Source: Ovoidimarina sp963698645
GTDB lineage: Bacteria > Pseudomonadota > Alphaproteobacteria > Rhodobacterales > Rhodobacteraceae
Assembly (NCBI GenBank): GCA_963698645.1
Contig: CAVORP010000001.1
Coordinates: 62,001-126,000 of the forward strand
DNA: 64,000 nucleotides
Direction: 5' to 3'
This document shows positions 8,587 through 17,790 of this stretch, piece by piece. The notes beneath the pieces were generated by a model. That model saw only the letters and a program-made list of their open reading frames with translations. It was not told the DNA's origin and made no database searches. The translations under genes were made by a program, and so were the position numbers. How positions within the stretch are numbered: position 1 is the stretch's first letter; each line of letters starts with the position of its first letter.

Positions 8587-9468
8587 CAGTAATGCACCCT
8601 GCGCTCGATGAATTTGAACTGGATGATGGTCAGTAGGCCGACGATCACCAGAAGGATCACCGATTGCGCCGCCGAAGACCCGAGGTCCTGACCCACAAAA
8701 CCATCCGAGAAGACCTTGTAGACAAGGATCGTCGTCGCTTGCTGCGGCCCGCCCGCAGTGATCGTATGGATCACACCGAAGGTTTCAAAGAATGCATAGA
8801 CGATGTTGACGACCAAGAGGAAGAAGGTCGTGGGGCTGAGGAGCGGAAAGACGATCGTTCGGAACCTCATCCAGAAATGCGCGCCATCGATCGCAGCGGC
8901 TTCGATGACAGACTTCGGGATGGCCTGAAGGCCGGCGAGGAAGAAGAGGAAATTATAGCTGATCCGTCCCCACGCGCTTGCCACGACGACAAGGCCCATC
9001 GCCTCCCCTTCGTTCAAGACGTGGTTCCAGTCATATCCGAGAACGCCCAGATACCACGTGACCACGCCCACGCGCGTGTTGAACATGAACATCCAGAGCA
9101 CACCGGCGACCGCAGGTGCGACCGCATAGGGCCAGATCAGCAGTGTCCGATAGGTCCCAGATCCTTTGATCAGCCGGTCCGCCAACACGGCAAGGTAAAG
9201 CGCCGACACCCATCGAAACGACAGTGACCAGAACGGAAAAGACGGCCGTCGTCACGAAAGACGCACGATAGAAGCGGTCCGACAGAAGATATTCGAAGTT
9301 GCCAAGCCCGACCCATTGCATCGACAGGCCAAACGGATCGGGAATGAACAGCGACTGCCAGATCGCCTGCCCTGCCGGATAGAAAAAGAACACGGCGGTC
9401 ACGACGATCTGCGGCAGCACCAGTAGCAGCGGCAGCCAGATACCCTTGAATGTAACGCGTTTTTCCAT
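8586..9468 (-). pseudogene. ugpA: Frameshifted sn-glycerol-3-phosphate ABC transporter permease UgpA
   Basis: MalF/UgpA-type permease, about 293 aa when repaired. The first part (MEKRVTFKGIW through TVVSMGV) starts at 9468. The frame breaks near 9205, and the remaining two thirds continue in another frame as ALYLAVLADRLIKG, ending with QFKFIERRVHY. The EAA motif reads VIEAAAIDGAHFWMRF. Removal of a single base repairs it, so it is probably functional in the living cell. It lies between ugpB, from which a strong hairpin separates it, and ugpE. Confidence 0.85.
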
Positions 9469-9492
9469 GGCGCTTTTCTATGCGAGGGTGGC

Positions 9493-9521
9493 GCGCCGCC
9501 CCGGCGGAACCGGGGCGGCGC
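9493..9521 (-). other. Intercistronic hairpin between ugpB and ugpA
   Basis: A perfect 12-bp GC stem with a five-base loop (9505-9509) starts about ten bases after the ugpB stop and ends 25 bases before the ugpA start. No T-run follows on the transcribed strand. In binding-protein operons such structures typically protect the upstream message from 3' exonucleases, so the binding protein is made in excess of the permeases. That role is inferred. Confidence 0.6.
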
Positions 9522-9530
9522 AATGTCGGA

Positions 9531-10841
9531 TCAGCGGCTGGCCTGCTCGAACCGGCGTAGCAGGGCGTCGCCCCGCTCTTTGGCGCTGTCGAGCGCTTCC
9601 TGCGCCGTCTTGTCGCCGGCCCAGACCGCCTCGAGTTCCTCGTCGATGATCCCGCGGATCTGGTCGAAGGATCCGAGGCGCAGTCCTTTCGAGTTGGCCG
9701 TGGGCTCGTTCGTCGTCATCTGAATGACCGCGACATCTGTGCCGGGATTGGCTTCATAGAAGCCCATCTCGCGCGTCTTTTCGCCCGCCGCCACTGTGAT
9801 CGGCAGATAGCCGGTATCCTGATGCCACTTGGCCTGGATATCGGTCGAGGACAAGAAGTTGAGGAAGGCAGCAACACCCTTGTATTCCTCGGCCTCCTGC
9901 CCTTCCATCACCCATAGCGACGCGCCACCGATGATCGTGTTCTGAGGGGCGCCATCCACGCCGTCCCAATAGGGCAGCGGACGCACGTCGAAATCGAACG
10001 TTGCCTCGGCCTTGATGCCCGCGTAACCCGCCGAGCTTTCGGTGAAGAGCGCGCATTCGCCGGCCCGGAAATTCGCGCCGCCCTCGTTCCGGCGACCGGC
10101 ATAGATGAACTTTCCGTCCTTTGCCCACTCGCCCATCTGCGCGATATGCTGAACCTGTACCGGCCCGTTGAGCGCAAGCTCGGTGTCAGTTCCACCAAAC
10201 CCGTTGTCCTTGGTGGCGAAAGGTACGTTGTGATATGCGCTCAGGTTCTCGAGATGAATCCAGCTTTGCCAGGCGGTTGTCAGCGGGCATTCATGTCCCG
10301 CAGACTTTAGAGCGTCCAGAACACCACCCACCTGTTGCCAAGTCGACATGTCGGTGTCCGGATCGATTCCGGCCGATTCCAGTGCATCGCGGTTGACCCA
10401 GAGGACCGGGGTCGAAGAATTGAAGGGAAGCGACAGCATCTGGCCGTCGGTGCTCGTATAGTAACCCTTTACCGAGCCAATATAGGCATCGGGGTCAAAT
10501 TCGGCACCGGCCTCGGCCATCACCTCATAGACGGGCTTTATTGCGCCCTTTGCGCCCATCATCGTGGCGGTACCCACTTCGAAAACCATCAGGATATCGG
10601 GCTGCTCACCCGCGCGGAATGCCGCGATCCCGGCGTTCAGGGTCTCGGAATAGTTCCCCTTGTGGCTTGCCGTCACGACATAGTCCGACTGGGAAGCGTT
10701 GAATGCGTCCACTTGCTCGGCGACGAGCTCTCCCAGACGGCCGGTGAAGGCATGCCAGAATTCGATCTCCGTCTGCGCCGTTGCCACACTCGACGTCAAC
10801 ACCGTCGCAGCGAGCGCGAGGAATGAGGTTTGCAGTTTCAT
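9531..10841 (-). CDS. ugpB: sn-glycerol-3-phosphate ABC transporter substrate-binding protein UgpB
   Basis: Periplasmic solute-binding protein (436 aa). The Sec signal peptide ends near residue 22 (ATVLTSSVATAQ). The mature start, TEIEFWHAFTGRLGELV, and the following QVDAFNASQSDYVV match the UgpB family, as does GGASLWVMEGQ in the second half. It would capture glycerol 3-phosphate or glycerophosphodiesters for UgpAEC. It is the first gene of its operon, has a purine-rich ribosome-binding region (AGGGAG) and is followed by a strong hairpin. Confidence 0.9.
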   Translation of the reverse strand: MKLQTSFLALAATVLTSSVATAQTEIEFWHAFTGRLGELVAEQVDAFNASQSDYVVTASHKGNYSETLNAGIAAFRAGEQPDILMVFEVGTATMMGAKGAIKPVYEVMAEAGAEFDPDAYIGSVKGYYTSTDGQMLSLPFNSSTPVLWVNRDALESAGIDPDTDMSTWQQVGGVLDALKSAGHECPLTTAWQSWIHLENLSAYHNVPFATKDNGFGGTDTELALNGPVQVQHIAQMGEWAKDGKFIYAGRRNEGGANFRAGECALFTESSAGYAGIKAEATFDFDVRPLPYWDGVDGAPQNTIIGGASLWVMEGQEAEEYKGVAAFLNFLSSTDIQAKWHQDTGYLPITVAAGEKTREMGFYEANPGTDVAVIQMTTNEPTANSKGLRLGSFDQIRGIIDEELEAVWAGDKTAQEALDSAKERGDALLRRFEQASR

Positions 10842-10861
10842 CTCTTTTCTCCCTTTTTTGC

Positions 10862-10877
10862 TGTGGGTATTCCCACA
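10862..10877 (-). promoter_or_regulatory. Inverted repeat upstream of ugpB
   Basis: TGTGGG-TATT-CCCACA, a perfect six-base inverted repeat with a four-base spacer, centred about 28 bases before the ugpB start codon. It could be an operator or a small 5'-leader hairpin. No recognisable Pho box was seen in the 176-base gap between phnE and ugpB. Confidence 0.35.
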
Positions 10878-11017
10878 TTTGAATGCGTCGGCCCAAAGGT
10901 CCTTACCGGGCCTCCATTATTGGCATTGTTCCGCCACAGTTTCCAAACAAAGTCCACGATCACGACCAGCCCACAATTTCACCCTGTGCGCCCATGGCGC
11001 AATGCCGGTCGACCATA

Positions 11018-11833
11018 TCAGATTATCGCCCCCCGAACCTTGGCAGAGACCCACTCACTGATCACAACCGCTGCAAGAATGACCAAAAGGATCAGGCTGA
11101 CCTGCGGCCAGGCCAGCACATTGAGGGACGCCGAAAGCTGCAATCCGATGCCACCCGCGCCCACCAGACCAAGCACCGTCGATTCCCGGATGTTGATGTC
11201 CCAGCGGAACACGGCGATTCCGGCAAAAGCGGGTAGGATCTGCGGCACTATTCCATAGGCCATCACCTGCCAGCGCGAGGCCCCGGTGGCGGTGATCGCC
11301 TCCACTTGGCTGTGGTCTATCTCTTCGATCGCTTCGTAGAGAAGCTTGGCGCAGAACCCAATCGACCGGATCGCGATAGCGACCACACCCGCAAAGACCC
11401 CCGGTCCGATGATGGCAATCAGCAGCAGCGCCCAGATCAGCGAGTTGATCGATCGGGTCGAAACGATGATCAAAAGTGCGATTGGACGGATGAAAAGATG
11501 CGATGGGGTCGTGTTTTGCGCGGCCAGAAATGCAATCGGTACAGCAAGAAATAGCGCGATGATCGTCCCAAGGGTCGCGATATTGATCGTGTCCCAGATC
11601 GGCCGCCCAAGCTGCGTAATATACTCCCAACGCGGAGGCGTTGCGCGGGTCCAGATATCCCCCGCAATGCGCGGAGCGTCGAAGACGAAGAACCAGGTAG
11701 TCGCCTCCGAGATCCGCTGCCAGCACAGGGCGAAGATCGCCACACCCACCAACCAGAGCGCGAGATTCGCCAAGGCTTGCCGGTTCGTCCGCCGGTGCCA
11801 GATCAGTCCCTTATCCGTCTCGACTACTGGCAT
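11018..11833 (-). CDS. phnE: Phosphonate/phosphite ABC transporter permease PhnE (second copy)
   Basis: Membrane permease (271 aa) of the PhnE family with about six hydrophobic segments. Its core has the family stretch FRWDINIRESTVLGLVGAGG (near residues 205-224), and the EAA-like loop reads SQVEAITATGASRWQVMAYG. Its first base overlaps the last base of the other permease gene upstream. Two PhnE-type proteins side by side form the heterodimeric channel common in alphaproteobacterial phosphonate or phosphite importers. Confidence 0.88.
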   Translation of the reverse strand: MPVVETDKGLIWHRRTNRQALANLALWLVGVAIFALCWQRISEATTWFFVFDAPRIAGDIWTRATPPRWEYITQLGRPIWDTINIATLGTIIALFLAVPIAFLAAQNTTPSHLFIRPIALLIIVSTRSINSLIWALLLIAIIGPGVFAGVVAIAIRSIGFCAKLLYEAIEEIDHSQVEAITATGASRWQVMAYGIVPQILPAFAGIAVFRWDINIRESTVLGLVGAGGIGLQLSASLNVLAWPQVSLILLVILAAVVISEWVSAKVRGAII

Positions 11834-12645
11834 TACTGAACCCTCGCCCGGATGATCCCCGAAAGATATTCGAGCACCATCACGATCACGATGATGATAA
11901 TAAGGATCGCGGCCGCCGTATCATATTCGTAGCGGTCGAATGCGGTGTTCAACGTCGCCCCGATTCCACCGGCACCGACAAGCCCAAGGATCGCGCTTTC
12001 CCGGAAATTGATATCAACGCGGTAGATTGACAGGCCGATAAGCCTCGGCATTACTTGAGGTTGGACGCCGTAATTTATCCATTGCATCCAGCGCGCGCCC
12101 GATGCGCGGATCGCCTCGGCCTGGACCCGGTCCATGCTCTCGATGTCCTCGGCAAGGAGCTTCGACAGAAAACCTATCGTCGCGAAACTCAGTGTCAGGA
12201 AGCCCGCAAGCGGTCCGAACCCAAAGATCGCCACGAGGAGAATCGCTACAATGATCTCTTGCAGGGCGCGGCTGATTGCAACGATACCTCGGCAGATCAG
12301 ATAGATCGGCAGCGGTGCAATATTGCGCGCAGCGCCAAGGCCGATGGGAATTGAAATCGCGATGCCAACGACCGACGCGGCAACGGTCATCACTATGCTT
12401 TCCACCATACCGTCCCAGATATCGCCCGAGCGGGTCACGAAGTCAGGCGATGTGAACGCCAGAATGAAGGCCGCCCCACGATCAAGCCCTTCGTAGACCC
12501 GCGACCAATTCACCTCGATCGTCATGAAAGCGGCAATCAGATAGGCGGCGAAGCCCGCGATCAGCGCCCAGCGCAAGGCCGTGTTGCGGACAAATGGCGG
12601 CTTACGCCACTTGCGACCCAAAACCGTTTGAAGTTCGGTCGTCAT
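11833..12645 (-). CDS. phnE: Phosphonate/phosphite ABC transporter permease PhnE (first copy)
   Basis: Membrane permease (270 aa), paralogous to the next gene in the operon. It shares the core YRVDINFRESAILGLVGAGG and the coupling loop VQAEAIRASGARWMQWINYG. The N-terminal 30 residues are cytoplasmic and basic (LGRKWRKPPFVRN). Its ATG overlaps the stop codon of phnC (ATGA). Together with PhnC, PhnD and the second PhnE it forms one importer. Confidence 0.88.
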   Translation of the reverse strand: MTTELQTVLGRKWRKPPFVRNTALRWALIAGFAAYLIAAFMTIEVNWSRVYEGLDRGAAFILAFTSPDFVTRSGDIWDGMVESIVMTVAASVVGIAISIPIGLGAARNIAPLPIYLICRGIVAISRALQEIIVAILLVAIFGFGPLAGFLTLSFATIGFLSKLLAEDIESMDRVQAEAIRASGARWMQWINYGVQPQVMPRLIGLSIYRVDINFRESAILGLVGAGGIGATLNTAFDRYEYDTAAAILIIIIVIVMVLEYLSGIIRARVQ

Positions 12646-13436
12646 TCCGCCGCCTCAAATTCCGGATCGTCTTCCGCTTTCTGGATCGTCGCCTCCCAAT
12701 CCTCTTCGCCATAGATCGTCGTTAGAACATCGGGTGTGAGCGCATCCGGAGGGCCGTCGAACTCGATTGCACCAAAGCGAAGACCGACGACGCGCTGTAC
12801 GAACATCTGCGCCAGCGCGACATCGTGGATGTTGATAATCGCAGCCAGCCCACGCTCGGCGCAAAGCTCGCAAATCAGCCGCATGATCTGGCGGCTCGTT
12901 TTCGGGTCGAGAGAGGCCGTCGGTTCATCGACCAGAAGAAGCTTGGGATTCTGAATGAGCGCACGACATATGCCGACCCTCTGACGCTGCCCACCGGAAA
13001 GTTCGTCTGCCCGCTTGTCGGCCATGTCCAGAAGGCCCACGCGATCCAGAAGCCGGAACGCCTCATCGATGTCCGACTGTGGATAGCGGCGCAGGAAACT
13101 ACTCCAGAAACCAACATATCCCAGCCGCCCCGACAGAACATTCTCCATCACAGTAAGGCGTTCGACGAGGGCATATTCCTGAAAGATCATCCCCATCTCG
13201 CGCCGCGCACGGCGCAGTGCCGCCGATCCAAGCGCGGTCAACTGGATGTCGTCCAACCAGATCTCGCCTGATGTCGGCTCTACCAGCCGGTTGATGCAAC
13301 GGATCATCGTGGACTTGCCCGCCCCGGATGGTCCAATCAGGGCCAGAACCTGCCCTTGAGGCACCTCAAGATCAATGTCCTTCAGCGCCCGATCGCCCGT
13401 GCGATAGGTCTTCACCAGTTTCTTGATTTTCAGCAT
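12642..13436 (-). CDS. phnC: Phosphonate/phosphite ABC transporter ATP-binding protein PhnC
   Basis: ATPase subunit (264 aa). It has Walker A GPSGAGKSTMIR, Q-loop FQEYALVERLTV, signature LSGGQRQRVGI and Walker B LLLVDEPTASLD. The size and the ERLTV segment after the Q-loop fit PhnC rather than the MalK group. It follows phnD after 69 bases that hold a strong hairpin, and overlaps phnE by ATGA. No C-P lyase genes (phnGHIJKLM) are visible in the window, so how any phosphonate would be broken down is not shown here. Confidence 0.9.
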   Translation of the reverse strand: MLKIKKLVKTYRTGDRALKDIDLEVPQGQVLALIGPSGAGKSTMIRCINRLVEPTSGEIWLDDIQLTALGSAALRRARREMGMIFQEYALVERLTVMENVLSGRLGYVGFWSSFLRRYPQSDIDEAFRLLDRVGLLDMADKRADELSGGQRQRVGICRALIQNPKLLLVDEPTASLDPKTSRQIMRLICELCAERGLAAIINIHDVALAQMFVQRVVGLRFGAIEFDGPPDALTPDVLTTIYGEEDWEATIQKAEDDPEFEAAE

Positions 13437-13466
13437 GTATTGCCCCGGTTGCGCGAGAATTGGTGC

Positions 13467-13495
13467 GAAGCGAAGCCCGTCGCGGGCTTCGCTTC
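13467..13495 (-). other. Intercistronic hairpin between phnD and phnC
   Basis: A perfect 13-bp stem with a three-base loop (13480-13482) begins about ten bases downstream of the phnD stop and ends about 30 bases before the phnC start. No T-run follows. It matches in position and strength the hairpin after ugpB, suggesting the same role in raising binding-protein yield. Confidence 0.6.
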
Positions 13496-13505
13496 ACTGG
13501 CTCAC

Positions 13506-14486
13506 TTACTCGCAGGCGTAGCTGACACCATTGGCTGCGTCGATCTTACGGATCACGTCCCAGAATTCCTTGTAGGTCATCTCCAGGAACTGGCCCTCGT
13601 TCGACTTCTCGAATTCGGCCTGCAGCGTCGTCCCTTCCCATTCGAAGTTGAAGAAGGCGTTGCGGATCTTTTCCTGCAATTCCGGCGTCAGGTTATAGAC
13701 GACACCGAACCCGGTCGTCGGAAAGGTCTGCGACTTGTAGATCGTGACGACATCATCCTCGCCGATGACGTCCCGGCTGATCATGCGCGATTTCACCGAA
13801 TTGGCGATGGATGCGGCCATATAGTCCTTGTTTGCCACGCCCAGGATCGAGTTATCGTGCTTGCCCGAGAAGACAGGCTCGAAATCGCGGTCCGGCAGCA
13901 GATCGAATTCGCTCTTCAAGATCGCCGAAGGCGCTTTGAAGCCCGAGTTCGAGGTGGGCGAGGTAAAGGCCAGTTGCTTGCCCTTCAGATCCTCGACCTT
14001 GTCGATGCCGGAACCGGGATAGGTGATGATCTCCATCTCGTAGCCGAAACTTGCCATCCTTCGATGCCATGATCGTGAAGGGACGGAAGCCCGCACAGTT
14101 CACGGCAAGCGGGTTCGACCCGGTGTTGAAGCCCGCGATATGCAGGCGGCCGGAACGCATCGCCTCGATCTGGGCGGCGTTGTTCTGGACAGGGAAGAAG
14201 ACCACATCCTTGCCCGTTTCCGCTTCCAGATGGGTCAGAAAATCGGACCATGCCGTCTTGTAGACTGCCGGATCCTCAACCGGAGTATAGGCGAAGATCA
14301 ACGTATCCGGGTCGATCTGCTCGGACGGATCCGTCGGGAATATCCGCGATTAGGTCACCATCAACGTCGCAGAACCGCGCATCCAGAGTCGCCCCGTGGG
14401 CAGTCCTGCGCATGGGCTCCGAAACCCACGAACGACAAGGCCATTGCGGCCCCCGTCAACCGAAGAAGTGTTTTAAGTTCAGTCAT
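13506..14486 (-). pseudogene. phnD: Frameshifted phosphonate/phosphite-binding protein PhnD
   Basis: Periplasmic binding protein, about 326 aa when repaired. It starts at ATG 14486 behind GGAGG, with a Sec signal peptide (LTGAAMALSFVGFGAHAQDC). The body reads FAYTPVEDPAVYKTAWSDFL, HIAGFNTGSNPLAVNCAGF and LAFTSPTSNSGFKAPSAIL, all PhnD-family features. The frame breaks near 14395, 14325 and 14050; the last two are a C-run and a T-run where deleting one base restores the protein. It heads the phnD-phnC-phnE-phnE operon and follows the DeoR gene by 61 bases. Confidence 0.85.
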
Positions 14487-14547
14487 TTCCATCCTCCCTT
14501 TGATGTCGTTTTGGGGCCTGCCGTTTTCGACATTCGCCCGATCCTCT

Positions 14548-15333
14548 CTAACGCGCCAGAACCACCTCTACATCTGCCTCGATCAGCGACCGGGCCAAAT
14601 CCTCGGGAGGCACGCGGTCACACACAATAGATGTGAGATCAGCCAGCTGCCCCACCAGAGCCAAACCTTTTCGTCCAAACTTCTTGCCGTCAATAAGAAG
14701 ATGTGAAACCGCGCTCTGTCGCAACATCATGCGCTTTATCGCGGCAAAGCCACGAACAGTCTCGGATGGCCCCCCGGACCACAGCCCCGATGCGCCGATG
14801 AAGCAACGATCGACAGAGTGGCGCCCGAGGAACTCGATCACGTCCGTGCCGATCACGGCAGATTCCGAGGCAAGATAATCTCCCGGACATACGATCACCT
14901 CGACTGTCTCGCTCTGCCCCAGCGCCATTGCAACGGGCAGACTGTTCGTGACAACGGTGCAAGGGGTCTGATCGAACGCTAGAAATCGCGCCAGCTGCAA
15001 GGTGGTGGAGCCGGAATCGATCATGAGCGTCTCACCGGGTTGAACAAGATAGGCGGCCCGTCTTCCGATCCTTTCCCGCTCTTCGAGCCGTGCTGATGCC
15101 CTTTCGTCGAGCGTCGGATAGCGACCAAGGGCCAGGGCTGATGCGCCACCATGAGCCCGATCGAGCAGCCCGTCCTCGCTGAGTTTGCCAAGGTCACGCC
15201 GAACTGTCTCGGTCGAAACACGAAAGCGCTCGGAGAGTTCGGAAATCCGCACATGCGGACGCAAGCGCAACTCCAACAGGATCTGCTCGCGGCGCTCATG
15301 CTTACGCAGTTTTGGCCGCGTCTCGAGATCCAT
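14548..15333 (-). CDS. DeoR-family transcriptional regulator
   Basis: Regulator of the DeoR/GlpR family, 261 aa from ATG 15333; the frame stays open 89 codons further upstream, but that part lacks family character. The N-terminal helix-turn-helix is HVRISELSERFRVSTETVRR, followed by the typical LSEDGLLDRAHGGA. The C-terminal sugar-phosphate isomerase-like sensor domain has IDSGSTTLQLARF and IGASGLW. DeoR sensors usually bind phosphorylated sugars. It lies just upstream of phnD on the same strand and divergent from the Na/Pi transporter gene, so it may control phosphonate or organophosphate uptake; this is inferred. Confidence 0.85.
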   Translation of the reverse strand: MDLETRPKLRKHERREQILLELRLRPHVRISELSERFRVSTETVRRDLGKLSEDGLLDRAHGGASALALGRYPTLDERASARLEERERIGRRAAYLVQPGETLMIDSGSTTLQLARFLAFDQTPCTVVTNSLPVAMALGQSETVEVIVCPGDYLASESAVIGTDVIEFLGRHSVDRCFIGASGLWSGGPSETVRGFAAIKRMMLRQSAVSHLLIDGKKFGRKGLALVGQLADLTSIVCDRVPPEDLARSLIEADVEVVLAR

Positions 15334-15608
15334 GTCGGTTTGCAAAGTTTGCGCACTCCCCGCTGAATGGCCTGATGGTCTCGGCTTTCGCTCAAAACTG
15401 TGGTGTTTTTGGCAATGTGGCAAGAAAAAATGTTGCATAAACCAGAATGGAGTGGTCGGATTGATCCATTGGAAGATTGGCCTCATCAGGTTCTTGGATG
15501 CTATGTTAACGAGATGATAGACATTTCTGCCGTGGCGCTGCGCCGAACCTGCAAGATGGCCAACGGACCGCGCGACTGCGACTCCGTCAGGGAAGCGCAA
15601 GACTTTCT

Positions 15609-17265
15609 ATGATCCTGCTTTTCACCAATCTCGCGGGCGCTGTCGCTCTTCTGCTTTGGTCCGTAAGGCTTGTGCGTACCGGCATCGAGAGGGGTTTTGC
15701 CGGGCCGCTCCGGATCTCGATCCGGCGGGCGTCCGAGAGATTACCTACCGCTGCCGCCGGCGGCCTTGTGGCCGCGCTTGCAATGCAGAGTTCAACTGCA
15801 GTTGCGATGCTCATCGCCGGGTTCGCCGCAGGCGGCGCATTGCCCGTGATCAGCAGCCTTGCGGTCGTCCTTGGCGCTGATGTTGGTTCGGCCCTTGCCG
15901 CGCGTATTCTGGTGTCTCCGGTTTCGACCATTGCGCCGTTGCTCTTCATCGTCGGGGCGGCAATGTTCCTCAAGGGCAGGTCGCGCCGGATCAAACAGCT
16001 TGGCCGCATTGCGATCGGCATCGGGCTTGTGCTGACATCCCTGGCAATGATCGGCACCGCCACCGCCCCCCTTCAGAACAGTGAGGCGGCCTCTGTTGTG
16101 GTCTCGTACCTCGCGCAGGACCCGACCAGCAGCTTCGTTCTGGGCGCCTTGCTTGCTTTGGCAACCTATTCAAGCGTAGCGACGGTTCTCCTGGTGGTGA
16201 CGATGGCAGCAACCGGATTTCTTGCCGGGTACTGCCGCGGTCGCTCTGGTTCTGGGTGCCAATCTGGGCGGGGCTGCAATCCCTGTCCTCCTCACTCTTT
16301 CTGCGCCCTACCCCGCGCGCCTTGTCATGCTGGGCAATCTTTTGCTGCGCGGTGGCGGCGCGTTCATGGCCCTTGGCGCCTTGACGCTCTGGCCCTCGGC
16401 GCTTGGCTATTTGGGGAGTTCTGCCGCAACCCAAGCGATCAACTTGCATGTACTTTTCAATCTGGTGCTCCTTGCGTTGGGCCTGCCGCTCGCCGGCGCG
16501 GCCGTGAGAGTTGTCTCGGCGCTTTTGCCCCGAGGAACGGTCACCAAGCCCGAAAGACTGAGTGCATTGGACGCGGATGCCATCTCCGACCCCGAGAGAG
16601 CACTGGCCTGCGCCGCCCGCGAGGTTCTCGGAATGGGTGAGCAGGTGCATGCGATGCTGGCTCCGGTCCTTGGCCTGTTTCGCCACTGGGACGACGACAC
16701 GGGCCGCCGAATCCACGAGATCGAAACCAATGTCGACCGCATGCATTACGAGGTGAAACTCTACATCGCACGCCTTCACGAGGGTCGACTGACCAGCGAG
16801 CAGGCGCGAAGGTCGATGGATATCGCGACCATCGCAAACAATCTCGAAGACGCAGGTGATCAGGTTTCAACGAACCTCGTAGATATGGCGCAACGGATGC
16901 ACCGCGACGGTCTTAAATTCTCCGACGAAGGCCTGCGCGACCTCAGCGATTTCCACGATCGGGTCCTGTCAAACGTCCAGCTTGGCTTGAACGTACTGAT
17001 GACCGGGGATGCCGAAGCGGCAATTCAGCTTGTCGAGGAAAAAGATCGCGCCCGTGAGGTCGAACACCGCCTCCAGGCGCACCATCTGAACCGCCTTCGG
17101 GCGGGCAATCCGCAAAGCCTTGAAACCAGCAATCTGCATCAGGAAACCATCCGCGCGCTGAAACAGATCAACACCGCCTTTTCCTATGTCGGCTATCCCA
17201 TTGTGCAGGAGACGGGCGCGCTTCTTTCGAGCCGGCTGAACCCTGAACCGTCGGAGGCAACGTGA
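15609..17265 (+). pseudogene. Frameshifted Na/Pi cotransporter family protein with PhoU-like domain
   Basis: Sodium-phosphate symporter of the NptA/YjbB type, about 551 aa when repaired. The N-terminal part (MILLFTNLAGAVALLLWSVR onward) has several hydrophobic segments and the QSSTAV repeat motif. The frame breaks near 16232 at a G-run and resumes as GTAAVALVLGANLGG, which contains the second inverted repeat. The last 200 residues are soluble and helical and resemble PhoU (IHEIETNVDRMHYEVKLYI). It is divergent from the DeoR gene and directly followed by the NUDIX gene (TGATG overlap). Direction of Pi movement is unknown; YjbB-type proteins can export. Confidence 0.82.
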
Positions 17266-17744
17266 TGGTCGACGGCACCGAAAACGATAACACCATCGAA
17301 GAACAGATTGCCGCCCTGCCAATTCAATGGGACAAAACCGGAGAGATGAAGGTTCTCATGGTTACATCGCGCAGAACCGGACGGTGGGTGATGCCAAAGG
17401 GATGGATAATGAACGGCAAAAAGCCCTGGCAAGCCGCTGAAATCGAGGCTTTGGAGGAAGCGGGCGCTATCGGCGCTATCGGAACGACGCCGCTTGGCAC
17501 ATACCGGTATCGGAAATACCTTGCGAAAGGTTCCAGCGTTGCGGTGCGGGTTGTGATCTACCCGATGATCGTGGAGCGCCTCAAGAAGCGCTGGAAAGAA
17601 CGCTCGGACCGGAAACGGAAATGGTTCAGCATCAAGGGGGCGGCAAAACGCGTGAATGAGCCCGAATTGCGCGATTTGCTGCTATCATTGGCCAATCGGC
17701 CGCGAAAAGTGCCGGCGATCAAGGACCTGCTCAAGGCATCCTGA
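17265..17744 (+). CDS. NUDIX hydrolase, diphosphoinositol-polyphosphate-phosphohydrolase-like
   Basis: Small NUDIX protein (159 aa from ATG 17265; a GTG one codon earlier is possible). It has the DIPP-type entry RRTGRWVMPKGW followed by a shortened Nudix box, AAEIEALEEAG, where the usual arginine of the REU motif is replaced by isoleucine. The catalytic glutamates remain (EALEEAG). Likely substrates are diphosphates linked to a small moiety, possibly inositol pyrophosphates, by family analogy. Its start overlaps the stop of the phosphate transporter gene, which ties it to phosphorus metabolism. Confidence 0.82.
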   Translation: MVDGTENDNTIEEQIAALPIQWDKTGEMKVLMVTSRRTGRWVMPKGWIMNGKKPWQAAEIEALEEAGAIGAIGTTPLGTYRYRKYLAKGSSVAVRVVIYPMIVERLKKRWKERSDRKRKWFSIKGAAKRVNEPELRDLLLSLANRPRKVPAIKDLLKAS

Positions 17745-17790
17745 CAACAATGGTGCGGAAAAGAAAAGACAAACCAAAGGGAGGAACGAA

